From Amphirosellinia nigrospora (Eukaryota; Ascomycota; Sordariomycetes; Xylariales; Xylariaceae): a DNA stretch of 64,000 nt. Positions 28,150 to 39,495 of the stretch are shown here, one piece after another. The notes under the pieces are model-generated. The model ran no database searches. It was not told the DNA's origin and saw nothing but the letters and a program-made list of their open reading frames with translations. The DNA lies in NCBI GenBank assembly GCA_004123355.1, contig SCHM01000002.1, forward strand, positions 9,583,569 through 9,647,568, read 5' to 3'. A program made the position numbers and the translations under genes. The first letter of the stretch is position 1, and every line of letters begins with the position of its first letter.

Positions 28150-29128
28150 TTAGACAACAACTGCTGCATCACCCTTGGGGCGGTTGATGTTCTTAGCATA
28201 AGCACCTCCGACGTTGCCTGTAACAGTTAGCGTTAAACCACCTATAAAGCAGGATTGCAGAACGTACCAGGAGGAGAGTAGTTGCAGACAGTGAACCAGG
28301 CATCCAAGTTGTCGTAGGCTGTACCCTTGGGGCAGAACTGGACAGCACAGCCCACAGTGTTAGAGGCAGCCCAAACCAGCTGACTCAAATGACCCCATGA
28401 CTCAAAGTTGCCCATGTCAGGAGTATCCTGGCCGTAGTACGAGGCAGGAAGGCGTTGAACTCGCCATCATACCACATGTTGGTAGCGGCCATCTTCACGG
28501 CACCGGTGGCGCCTAGCTTCTCTGCGCCAGAGCTAACACCCCATAGGGCGATGTTCTGACCATAACCTCCGTTACCCTCGGTCCTATTCAGGTGTCAGCG
28601 GGTACATAAAGAAAAGAGCAATCTTAACGTACATGTCATGCGCGAAGACGCATGTCGCAGCCGTCTTGCCGGCGTAGCCAGCGATCTCGTCGTTCCAGGT
28701 CATAGCTGAGAGGAGTGGTTGGCTCGGTGGATGTTGTGATGATATAGTGCTGTCGACTGGAATGAGTCACCCTCTGATGGCACCTGGTTAGTAGCCTCGG
28801 CCGGGGTGTCAACCACAGTAGAAGGCGCGGCCTTGGTCGTCTCCTGGGTTTGGGAGGTCGTAGGTTCTGGCTCAGGAGTAACCGTCACAATAACGACAGG
28901 TTGCGAGGTCGTCGTGGGCTGAGGTTGCTCAACAGGCGGCTGCTCCTGTTGGTAGGTGGTCTCGGTCGACCTTCACATTGGTAGGTGTAGGCTGGGGGGC
29001 ATCTCCAGTAACGGTGACAGTGTAGTATTCCACAACCACGTCGGTCTCCAATACGCGCTTGTTAAGGGGATTGGACCAAGCTAGGGCCGCACCAGCACCA
29101 GTGGCGCGAGGAAGATTGATGACTTCAT
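28150..29128 (-). CDS. Secreted CAP-domain (SCP/PR-1-like) protein, frames broken
   Basis: Extracellular CAP-superfamily protein; fungal members bind sterols or lipids or act in host interaction, but the role here is unknown. Exons are 29128-28633, 28583-28268 and 28217-28150, with introns of 49 and 50 nt. It starts MKSSIFLAPLVL, a signal peptide ending near ALAWSNP, followed by KR, a possible Kex2 site. A Thr/Pro/Gln-rich linker (TTYQQEQPP, TVTPEPEPTTSQTQ) leads to the CAP domain: ALYHHNIHRANHSS, LTWNDEIAGYAGKTA, GYGQNIALWG, NFESWGHLSQLVW, WFTVCNYSPPGN. Four single-base frame changes (near 29,090, 28,970, 28,702 and 28,446) break it, each restorable by one base. It lies 0.7 kb from the AT block. 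Family is confident; integrity is not. Confidence 0.85.
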
Positions 29129-32100
29129 GTTTCCGTTTATCAAAAGACTGTAAAACGAACTGTAAAATTGTCAGATCAAATGTTCGTGAAGCGCCCACTC
29201 TGTGGGTTTGAAGGATAGTTAGAATAGAATGTCGTAAAGAATGTAGTTTGTTATGGCATGTGGCTGTTGTCAGGCCGGTGGCGGGGTTGGCAAAAGAGTG
29301 AACGCCAAATGTAAAACATGAGTAGAAGTGAGTGGGCTGGGAATTGTAGATGGGAGGCTGATTTTATCTGTTATTGGGGTAAAGTGCAAGCCGCATCTCA
29401 AATTACGACTATGCGCCTCGTTGTTCGGTATGCTTGTCCGTCTGAAATCAAGAGGCCAGGCATATCTGCTCCATAAAGGTCGGGAACAAGTGGCTCCATT
29501 GCACATAAAACCACAATGAATGACAGCGGGACATGCAAGACACCCACGTGGGCCATTTTCACTAACCTTTCTTTGTTGAATTGGACTTGGGGCTTAAAGA
29601 CAGATAAGCGTAATACAGCAATGAAGCTTTTTCGGTCGTTGGAAGGACTGGACGCTGACTGGAGCGAATAGGTGAAGCGGCAGAGATCAAGAACGACTGG
29701 CGTCGGCGGAAGAGAATGGCAGCAATGAATGCAAAGGAGTGGAAGAATGAGTCAATCAATGTATCGCGTCGCCTAAAGAGATCGGAAGGCGGTTGGTTTT
29801 GGAAGTGCGAAGTGCGAGAACTCAAGACTATAAAAGGAGTGTAAGTGCGCCTGAAGCAGTCACGAAGGAGTGAAAGTGGTTGGCTGAAAAGATCGGTGGT
29901 GTTGCGAACAAGCGCGCAGATATATCAAAAGCAGGTCCAGGCCTCAGGCAAGGGAGGAGGAGACGAAGCAAGCAGCAGCGGAAATGGGTATCTAATTGTG
30001 GGTATGCGGTGTACCCGGTTCCCTGTCACCTGGGCGTATAGTGTAAACAATCAGACGTCGGTAGGTACCTGTACGACCTACTGTCAACAAGTATGCGCTG
30101 CAAGGGCAGGGAAGCTGTTAGCAGGTACCTAACAAATGATCGTGTCTCGTCGCTAATTTGAGAGCGAAGGTTGGTACAGCATACTTGCTTAGGCACCTCC
30201 CCGAAAATCCCATCAGGGTAGTTGTACAGCAGGAACTGGCACCCCTGCCAAGGAGCTAGTGCAGGTACGTAGCGCAGTACTGTAAGGGTTGTTGGTAAAT
30301 TGTAAGATGCGCCATTAAAATCACGGTCAAGTGCCCCTTGATCTGCACAGCGCCTAAACTACCCCACGATGCATTCAACTCACCCTATGCCCGATTACAT
30401 AACATAGGCACTTTACCTGAAGCTTAAAGGTTGATGTAGTGTAACATATTTACACAAGTTATATTGGATACAGGTGAGGACAAACGAGAAAAGAAATCAA
30501 AGAAACCCCCTCAATGCAGATCGTTAATCTGTCATGCTACCATTGATAACTTAATCAGGAAATATTAGGCAATGCTGAGGCCTTCTAACTAGGTATCCGC
30601 TGTCTCATTATTTTCTTGACAAACTTATGAATACGAATTTTTTGCCTATCTCTACTTACCAACAACTCTTAGAAACTTAGGTTATGATAAAATTGGGGAA
30701 ACGGTCTGATCACCTGCTGTATGTAGTATTTGTTTGTTGTGCGCCAACACACACTCTACTATTGTGTGACCAGGAGAGATAAAGAATATGACATCATACG
30801 AGAAGACGTGATCTGGATTAAAGGGTTTGCTCTCTTTACCGCCTACCTAGTAAAAGCGCCATCCCCATTTGTGGCCTTACCTATGGATCTACCTATAGAT
30901 TTTCAGTACAGCAGATCAGCCCAATGTTCCGACCAAAGTGACGTCCATATTAGACCGTGAGTTTAGTGACAGCTGGCTTGGGCAGAATTAGCGTGTTTCC
31001 AGCCCCTGCTAGCGTCGTGGTACCTTACAGATTTGTTTCCCGATCTTTTGCTACTACCCGACTCACGTTGTTGGCTCAAGCGCGGGGCCGAGATGGTGGT
31101 TGAGTGATATGCCCCAGATGGGAAACCGACTAGGCTGCTGATTTGCTGACATGGCGTCCCAGATCCGCAGAACCAGAGCAGCCCCTTTTCAGGAAGAGAA
31201 GCTATTTCAAGTACGTACCTAAGCCCGATACCCACCACTAATCTAAAGCACGATTGCGGTCAGTACCTAGGTAGTACTGAATCAAACAATTCGAGGCTGG
31301 AGAGATCATATGGCCAAAATGTGATGGATGAAGCCGATGTGATCAATCGTTTTTCTGGGGTAATCCATGAGGTCATCTTCAAAAGAGTGGGAAACGGTAC
31401 CGTTTAAAGGAAACAAACTGTAGATGGGATGAACATAGAGCTGTGGGGGTCCAGGGGCCAATCGTGGCGGGAGCAGGCTTTTCTTGAAACGACCGTAATC
31501 TCGGCCGTCGGTCGCGAAAGGTTTTCTTTCTTTCCACTTACACAAGGGGCCAGCGCTCATTCGAACCAACGAGATTAAATTCCTTCCTAATGCAAACAGC
31601 CACAGCTGCGAGCAATCGACGCTCATTGCTCGAAATACTAGGCGCATTACACATTAGCCCTGTCCTAGCCACTCATTGCCTCCCGTAAGCACATGCACTA
31701 AACAAATCTGAATCGATGGCGGCTTGACAACTGCTGTGACAACATGACTCTGCAGGTTCTCAACTCTACCATAGTAAACCTGCCAGGTTGCCACCGGTGT
31801 GTGGCCTGCGGCATAACGTTGTATGTCAAGTTACCATCTCGCTGCATAGGTGTTTTCAGCCCTGTTTACTACATACCGTATGCACAATGTCATATACTAT
31901 ACAGTGGGTACATACATCACGGGAATCGTATATTTCGTTGTCTTGTTATGATGCGATTCAGTTGGTTCCTCTACTAAATGGATCGATCCGAGTCTAGATC
32001 GTTCTATCCCACATGGATTTCCTGTTAATAACTATGAAACGTTGAGACGTTATTGTTTTCCACACAATTCCGCTCTACCAAACCCATATACAAGGAACGC

Positions 32101-34851
32101 ACCTACCATCGGAAAAAATAATCAGCTACATCGTGTTTCCAACAGCATCGCAAATGAGACTCATCTCACAACTCCTCTCCATCATACTGCTTTAGGAAGC
32201 CCGGGCCGTAAGACCGAGGAACAGCTGGACAAGCCTTCCCAGCTGGCTGGTGACTGTTGGTACTCAGATTAACATGCACTTGTTGCCCTACCTTTCAAGG
32301 CTCACTCGGCCGTGTAATAGTAAGATCAGGAATAACTGGAAATCATGAGTTTCATTCCTAGTCAGACGGCCGTACCGTACTCCATTCGCTTGTTACACTA
32401 TATTAATCGAAGGACCACTTCACGGTACAATATACTATACGTCGCACACCGCCGAAAATATTCCTGATGTCTAGATTGTTATCTTACCACCGCTACTTCA
32501 TCAGCTGCGATACTTCTGACTAACTCCCGGTATGCGACACCCGAGTAGAAACTGCTAGGTTCTCAGAGCCTGTTTCAACGCTTACTGCGACTTGCCATTT
32601 ATGATATGTGTAATCGCAAGACCGAGTCATCTCACGGCGCGCCGCATTGGTATTAACATCAAAGGTAATATACTCCAAACAATTTATATTGGCCTTTCAC
32701 CAGTGGCGAACGGCGCTGATGATAACGAGACATCCTGACATAATGGGGACTCATCACCATATAGACATGCATGCCCAGCGGTGTCTCACAGCAAGAGCGG
32801 AGGAAATTGTGATACGGAATATATCCATTAAGACCCAGTCCCAGCTGTTTGGGTAGTCATTTATCATCGAACCATGTTGTTTTGGTTTGTTTTAGATAGA
32901 CTTAAATGCGTATTTAGGTTGTCTTAGATTACGAGGTAGGTGAGCTTATCTCCTACCACGGCGTGGTGCTTATCAAAGTAGCTTCCTTAACGTCAAGCCT
33001 CTGTCTCAAACAGTAACGTGGTAATACCCATCTGCATAACGAAAGGCAAAGTATACTCCGAAGCCCCCGATTCTTTGGGGTGACACGAGCCGCGCCACCT
33101 CCCATGTGGCTTTTACTCCTGATCATTGATCGACCATTGCCTCAAAGCTGGCGTACTCTAGCCTCGCTCACTTACATGCTAGGACCATGGATACCAACCT
33201 GATTACAGGTGCCTGGTTTTTCTTATTCGTAAGCCAAAGGTCTATTCAAATTTGTACCACAGCTCCTACTATGCGTCGGCAATCGCGAGCCATGTCTCGC
33301 TCCCAAACACCATTCACCCCAAAACGCTTCGGAGACGCACAGTATTACCAGGTAATCGCTTATTCATAGATTGGTGAGCTTCCGCCTGACCTGATATCTT
33401 TTTTGTTTGAGAGAACAGTCAACCGGTCAACGATCATTTGAGATCCGTGTGTTGGGGCACCTGCTGGTTTTCGGATGCTGTGTTACTTACCCACATACTT
33501 ACCCGATCTAATACGTGCAGCTTAGCCGCAATCCCGTGGGGATGTGCTGAAGCCAGATGTAACGTGAAAGTGACCTGTCTGTGTGATGTACAAACGAGTT
33601 TTGGCAACCCTAATGTCTCGACAACAGCAGGTGAATTCGAGAGGATATGTTGTTCGAAGTCTTACACCGCAGCGGTGAATTCTTGGTAGTAGGTTTTGTT
33701 GGAACCACCATTTGGATGTTTCGCGAGTTAGTCTAGGCGAGTGATTATCCGCCTTGAGACTCACCCATACTCGAGAGGTACGGGAGATGTTTCTTCGATG
33801 TTGATGCCCCCCGACCGTGTCGTAGCATGTCGGGATATCCGAGTTCGCTTAAGGAGGCTTTCCAGCATGCTGCTTCCCGTGACGTGAGTAGATCAGTATT
33901 ACCTCTACCTGTCACGCACGCATCGCGTCGGCAAAGTATATCGCCACATAGCGTAGCAAGCCTCACAAATACCCACAAAAATGGTTGGGGCGGAGCTTCG
34001 ATATGCTGCATCCAACAAGTAGCCATCCGTCCTGTTACTCCGCATTCTGCCCTGTCGACTTGGGGATTACTCTCCAGACGAAAACGAGAACCGTGCTTTA
34101 ATTTGTTTGTTTGTAATGGCGAATCAAGCCTGCAACCCCACGCTTTTGCATAGTTGCAGAGCCGTTTTACCAAATGATATGTAGCTCGCTGGATGGTATG
34201 TTGAGTAGAAATCCAGTTCCTCGCCTCTTTGTTTTGGTAGTGAGTAGCATGGTTGCTTGCATAGTAGAGAACAGATAAAGGCTCATATTAACAGTGTCTT
34301 TTTGATGGCGGAAAGCTGCTTGTGTGATGGGGGAGGTCCTTATTGCATGCATGGCTGTCACAACTGTCAGAAATGTATATGGGTAGGAAGCGGATCGCAT
34401 AGAAGTTGAACATGAAGAGCACTAATAGGAGGTAAAGTGGGCTTGAAATCGGGTACCTAAGTTGCCACACACGTTCAACGACCGAAGAGTTATGTCACTT
34501 CAATATAAATTTTGGCACTTCAAATATTCTTTTTGGGTAGGATACATGCATGATGTAGACAAAGGAAGTTAGTTGTTTCTGTCAATTGGCCGTTGATATT
34601 ACATACCAGGTTAGCACCTCGAAGTAGGCTAATGAGACTGAGAAAGGAGACGATAGTCCTACATAATAGCGACTTTCGTGACATTTTAGTTGTGGAAGTA
34701 GTAGGGGCCGATAAATCACACGATCAGAAACGGAGGGCACGAAACAAATGAATCTCTTTCTTTCTGCTGTATTTATGTACACATAACCGCCAGACCTAGT
34801 AGGCGGGTTTCTAGAACACTGTAGGAAATGTCGTGTACAAGGCTTTATGAC
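29129..34851. other. 5.7 kb gene-poor stretch
   Basis: No recognisable gene. A TATAAAAGG box on the plus strand sits near 29,829, with nothing convincing downstream. GGTACCT/AGGTAC motifs recur (about 30,060, 31,210, 31,265). ORFs up to 142 aa (33,745-34,173 minus; 31,306-31,647 minus) lack recognisable motifs and are unsupported. Much of it may be old decayed repeat. Confidence 0.5.
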
Positions 34852-35663
34852 CTATGAGGTGGTTGCCTCAGTTTGAGCCTGAGCTCGAGCAGAAGGAGGG
34901 TCGATTGATTTTCCGAGTGATGGTTGGCCAGGATCCCTTAGGATGGGATAGTGAGCGTAAATCTGTTTTGTCCTAAGATGGACGGGGGTCTGGTTTTTGG
35001 GGGCATCGGGGAGCGTCTTCTCTAGTTTCTAGCGGGCGAATTGAATTAGCATATAGAGGGCCGAAGGGGAAAGGACGATAAGCCCACCAGATTATCGAAA
35101 ACGCATTGGTTCAGCTTCCACTCGGCCTTTCGGCACTGCCAAAGTTGGTGGTTGTTGTTGTCGAGACACTGCCAGTGGGTGCGGAACTGTTCCAGGCAGC
35201 TCTTGTTAATGTCGTCGATGCTGCGTTGGCCCAATTCTGTCAGTACCTGTACTGCTACCATATCGTCACACCACGCAGAGATGTAAACGCTGTCCTCCGA
35301 TGCTCGGGGAGAGGGATATCGTTGACGTACACACTCGCCGCGCATCTCGTGACACGGCGGCCTTCCTTTAGGCATTCGAACTCCCCTTGCCCGGGTTCTC
35401 GGTCTTGCATTGCATGTAATCATCGTTGTAGGGACGGCATCTGGCGCCGATGAAGAAAGATGCAGAGAGAAGAGGCGCAGACGTTGCGCCGACCTCCTTG
35501 ACCGCGGGAATCGAGTCCGGAAGAGGGGTGGTGTCGTAGAGTACCTGCTGGTTGAAGCTGCGAGAATGAATGTCAGCGTCGGTTATGGTAGATAATGGGC
35601 CAATCGAGCACACAAAACGACACCTAACGCAGAAAACACTCACACAGGCTTTCGGGCCGCCAT
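34852..35663 (-). CDS. nuo-20.8: NADH:ubiquinone oxidoreductase 20.8 kDa subunit (NDUFA8/PGIV-like)
   Basis: Accessory subunit of mitochondrial complex I, facing the intermembrane space. Four exons: 35663-35644 (MAARKPV), 35557-35331, 35220-35088 and 35028-34852, all with GT-AG introns. Four CX9C motifs are present: CRPYNDDYMQC, CLKEGRRVTRC, CLEQFRTHWQC and CRKAEWKLNQC. These form two CHCH domains of the kind oxidised by the Mia40 relay. N-terminal FNQQVLYDTTPLPDSIP and GATSAPLLSASFFIGARC are hallmark sequences of this subunit. One G is missing in the run at about 35,383-35,386 (AAGGGGAGTTC), shifting the frame between the first two CX9C motifs. The C-terminus ends QAQTEATTS. It is divergently arranged with NUP54, sharing 530 bases of promoter. 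Confidence 0.93.
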
Positions 35664-36193
35664 GTTTGCGATGTGATCGAGTACGAATAAGGCCGCCGTT
35701 CTATGAGGAAGCTCAGAAATGGAGCATGGGCATGTTAAGATTAGCAAATTGAAGCTGCTGATTGGCTTAAGCCACACGAGGCTTGACCCGCCACACCTGA
35801 GTTACAGTTCATTGCTCGTGCTACCTGAGAGCTACCATGCAAAGCTTGGCGGGTTTTTTGTCGCGACCCTCCAAATCCAATGCCCAGTAGCTCATACACG
35901 ACCTGCATCCAGAAACAAAGAAGGCGACCCCCCGATTCCCGATAATTCCGCGATTAATTTGTTCGCCTATCACCATCCGTAAGGAACCTACCTATCTGGA
36001 TTTTCGCTGCAGTTGCATTTGCTGGCTTGCTAGCTTGAATCGCGGCCGTCTCTATTGAGTTTCTTCACCGAGCTTGGACGAACCATACTGAACACGACAT
36101 TCCTCCTACGATTCCAGCTCTTCAGCGCGACCAGTACTCCCCGCTGTAGCTGTTACGAACTTCCTGTCTGTTACGCCCTCAAACCTTTGCACG
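35664..36193. promoter_or_regulatory. Shared divergent promoter nuo-20.8 / NUP54
   Basis: 530 bases separate the two start codons. CCTATCACCATCC and CT-rich stretches near 36,040-36,130 lie before the NUP54 start. No TATA box was recognised. Function is inferred from position only. Confidence 0.5.
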
Positions 36194-37373
36194 ATGTCTC
36201 TGTTCGGTAGGCCTGCCGCGTCGGCCTTTGGCACGCTAGGTCAACCTGCTGCCACCAACAGTGTCTTTGGCCAGACCATGAATCAACCCCAAGCCCAAAC
36301 ACAGCCGCAGATGAGTGCTTTTGGATCAACTTTATTGGGCCAATCGCAAGCCCAGCAGCAGCAGCAACAACAGCAGCAACAACAACTACAACTACAGCAA
36401 CAGCTACAACAACAGCCTGCCGCCTCATCTTTCATGGGTGCCAGCCAAGCTGCGCCACAGAACAGGAGCTCAATATGGGAGCCAGGTCGCGAGTCGCTTA
36501 GTATGTACTAGTCCCGTTCTCAGTTACCCTGTTGCTAACCGGTTCCCTTTCTAGGCCATAAGCCAGTTACCGAACAGATGGAAACTATTGTAGGGAAGTG
36601 GGCTCCTAATAATCCTAACACGGTTTTCAAGCACTATTTCTACAACTACGTCGGTCAGGCACGCGTCCCTTTCTTCCAACCTGGCCCAGGCGAGGACCCC
36701 GGGAATGGGAACAGGCTATGCACGACAAGCCAGATGTGGGCTATGTGCCCGTACTAGCTTCAGGATTTGCTGCGGTGGGCGAGAGATTGCAGATGCAGGA
36801 GAAAGCGTTGACGAAGTACCGCCACACTATGCATTCTATAAATGCCTGTCTGGATGCAATTCTATCTCAGCAAGACTTGCAAACGAGCGTCCGAGCTCTG
36901 AATGCGCGTAGGAAACATGCGTTACTAAGACAGCGATGCCTTGCCTTGGCCACCAAAGTCCAAGTCTTGCGGAATAGGGGCTACTCCTTGGATAAGGACG
37001 AGGATGAGTTGAAGATCAAGTTAGAAACACTGGATCAAGGCTTGACTGATCCTGCTCTGAGCGCGCGAACCGAAGAGCTATGGAGTCGGTTGTTACTTCT
37101 CAGAGGCTATGCCGATACTCTACGAAATGAACTCGAGCGTCGGGGCACGGAGACCCAAGAAGGGCTAGGCGAAGAGGCCGAGGCCAAAGCAAAGAAGGTA
37201 TGCTCACCTAGGAACCTCGCAATTCTACGTCTAAGAGGACCTATATACTGACTTTCAATCCTTAGATCTTAGAGGATTATGACAAACAACTCCAGACTTT
37301 GAAGACCCAAGTTGAATCTATTAAGACGGATTTTGATGAGTGGCAGGCTGAGATGAAGCCGCCCTCGAAATGA
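36194..37373 (+). CDS. NUP54: Nucleoporin NUP54 (yeast Nup57 family)
   Basis: FG nucleoporin of the central transport channel (Nsp1/Nup62 complex). Exons are 36194-36500, 36555-37197 and 37266-37373; introns are 54 and 68 nt. The N-terminus carries FG-type repeats (MSLFGRPAASAFG, NSVFG, SAFGST) and a Gln-rich tract encoded by CAG/CAA runs at 36,355-36,416. The conserved region follows: NRSSIWEPGRESLSHKPV, TVFKHYFYNYVG, VPFFQPGPGEDP, GYVPVLASGFAAVGERLQ. An alpha-helical coiled-coil segment comes next (LQTSVRALNARRKHALLRQR, ELWSRLLLLRGYADTLRNEL). One A is missing near 36,704 (GGGAATGGG), shifting the frame between GEDPG and QAMHDKPDV. It ends EMKPPSK. Tail-to-tail with TOM5. Confidence 0.93.
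36355..36416. repeat. CAG/CAA repeat encoding poly-Gln in NUP54
   Basis: About 20 CAG/CAA codons, interrupted by CTA (Leu), in the FG region. Such tracts are length-variable between strains. Confidence 0.8.
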
Positions 37374-37954
37374 TAGCTCCTGGGATGAAGATACTTTCTA
37401 TGACAGCATAGCGCCACTTAAATGTACTACAGCGTCTGGTTATGGACGGGAGATCGGGTTCTGGAGACTACCATGCTCGGACATGTTTGCGTAGAGCTAA
37501 GCATCGGGAAAATGCATGAGCCACGGCGTTCGGGGCGTTCGCGCGCGATTGGGGTTGGTATTTTTCGCACATTGCGGATACCAGTCATCCTTATATTGGA
37601 GCTTGGCAATAGAATGTTAGAAGATGTGTCTGTTCATAAATGCCTGTGGTGGACTAGATGTGGAGCGATATCAAATGTTTTGTTTATTAGCAATGCAACA
37701 GCGCCTCCTAGTCGCCAATGCTCATTGCATGCCTCCGATCCGATGTTCCTATGCCTTGCTTGTATATGTATATGCAGTTCAGTGTTGTTACAGTCCAGAG
37801 CCAGCCTTATATGCATGTCATCGTCGTCTGAAGTGCGGGGTGGTAGCTCTTAAAATCCATGCTCGCATCTCGAATTAGGTGATCCCAATCAACGATGGCG
37901 AACAGGACGGGCGTGCTTGTGTGTGTACGTGTCGTCTTAATGTTAGGGGATCGC

Positions 37955-38287
37955 TTAGAAAATTCCGGAAACAGCCTCGACGACAAAGGGAGCTAAAAGA
38001 GGACTTGTTAGTAGTTGCGGGAGAGCACAACGACCCCAGCCGGGGAGACGGCGCAGTGATGAGCTCTGCTGGACATACAGAAGTATAGGATAACGGCTGT
38101 GGCGAGGAATTGCTTGACGGTCCAGTTCGCCTCGCCCTCGAGCTGTCGGATCTCGTCCTCGGTGAGTTGTGGGGGTGCGACTAGTGAGACAATATTAGTG
38201 AGTGCTGTGTTCCTGAGGCAGGCGAAGTGATGCGCCGGCGCAATTAGACTGAGGTAGCGGGGGGGGAGACTCACATCCGCCAAACAT
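37955..38287 (-). CDS. TOM5: TOM5, small subunit of the mitochondrial outer-membrane translocase
   Basis: Three exons of 13, 102 and 38 nt (38287-38275, 38180-38079, 37992-37955), with GT-AG introns of 94 and 86 nt, give an intact 50-residue protein. It begins MFGGFAPPQLTEDEIR, continues LEGEANWTVKQFLATAVILY and ends SPFVVEAVSGIF. This is the usual fungal Tom5 pattern: an acidic N-terminal segment facing the cytosol, then one C-terminal membrane helix (a tail anchor). Tom5 passes preproteins into the Tom40 pore. No single exon is long enough to stand out as an ORF. Both splice junctions keep frame (phase 1), and no base is missing, unlike neighbouring genes. Head-to-head with the P-protein gene. 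Confidence 0.92.
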
Positions 38288-39495
38288 GTTGAGAGTGTCT
38301 AGAAATCGTCGGTATTATTGAACTGTCTGGTTTGTTGAAACTGATATCGGTCTTGTGCGTGAGGGTTCCGAAACAGCAACAACAATGTCAATAACGGAAC
38401 AGTACAGTAGTATGGGGTGCAAACAATGACGCCGATTCCCATCTAACTAAGAAATTTTCTGGTTGCGGTCGATAGTGGTTGGAGGGTTCCCGGTCTGGTG
38501 GGACCTTAGCTCTAGGTACTCCGTACAGGCCCTGCCCGTTAATGTGGGGGCTTTAGTAGGTAGCATTGTGGCGTCTGACAATGGACCTCGGCACCTATTG
38601 CGGCATCGCCCTTGAGCCTCAAGAAAATACACCTTCGCCTAAAAGTTAGGTAAGTAATCGCTTGCCTATCTTAGTAGTAGTGTAGCATGTGGTGTAGCCT
38701 CAGAAAAAAAGCATTTTCCCTAAGGACCTATTATACAGGCAGATGCCGCATGTGCTACTAGGTATTGTTACATACCTTAGGTATCTGCAGGTATAACTCT
38801 TATATTCGTCTACTATGTACGTATTTGCTGTCCCAGAATACGTATTGGTTAGCCCTATCTATATATTTTGGTGCGTGCTTACTACAGTACCAGAAAAAAT
38901 CAAGCATGTGGCCGGCCGGTATCGTTAGATATTACGTTAAATGCTCATTGGACATAAAGACGAAACCCAGAAAGACCCGAATCTACCCGCAGTCAGATCC
39001 ACGGTTCCTGGCCTTATCTTGCCGGCCTATCTTTCATCGCCGGCAGACAGGATATCTAAGCCGATGACGGCTAGTCAGTCGAGTGGCCATACTTTTGCCC
39101 CAGAAATATCATCCCATTCACCGTACCTTTTTATCTTTTCCTCGATACAACATGTGAAAGCACTTAATTGTAGTGATTTGCACTGACTGTGTCGAGCTTT
39201 AAGCTCTGCTCTTATGTGTTAGTTCGGGACCTTGCTCCTCTCCTTTGGTATTGAGGTCTTTGTAATCTGGGGCCCCTCAGCATGACTGCATGATAAGGTG
39301 CTCTCCCACTTACAAGACTAGATCGAATCGCCTATTATCCATCCTTGTGTTGCATTGGTACTGCCATTGCCATTGCCGTTGCCGTTACCCTCTTGAATTG
39401 CTTGACGTCAAACGCAACGCCACCGGCTATTCTCCTGGCCAATTGCTTTCTTTATAGCATAGCCTAGGTGAAGTTGCGAGGGCTATCCCTTCAAG
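38288..39495. promoter_or_regulatory. Intergenic region between TOM5 and the P-protein gene
   Basis: 1.2 kb holding both promoters. It contains AGGTAC/GGTATC-rich sequence around 38,640-38,790, a (TGCCAT/TGCCGT) run at 39,360-39,385 and a TGACGTCA palindrome at about 39,404-39,411, which matches a CRE/bZIP site. No gene recognised. Confidence 0.45.

Noticed and set aside
31306-31647. 113-aa minus-strand ORF
   Set aside because: No signal, domain or splice evidence; composition like random sequence.
33655-33695. GCAGCGGTGAATTCTTGGTAG resembling an 18S rRNA segment
   Set aside because: Only a short chance resemblance; the flanks do not match rRNA.
33745-34173. 142-aa minus-strand ORF overlapping a 108-aa plus ORF
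   Set aside because: Neither has recognisable motifs; mutual overlap suggests chance.
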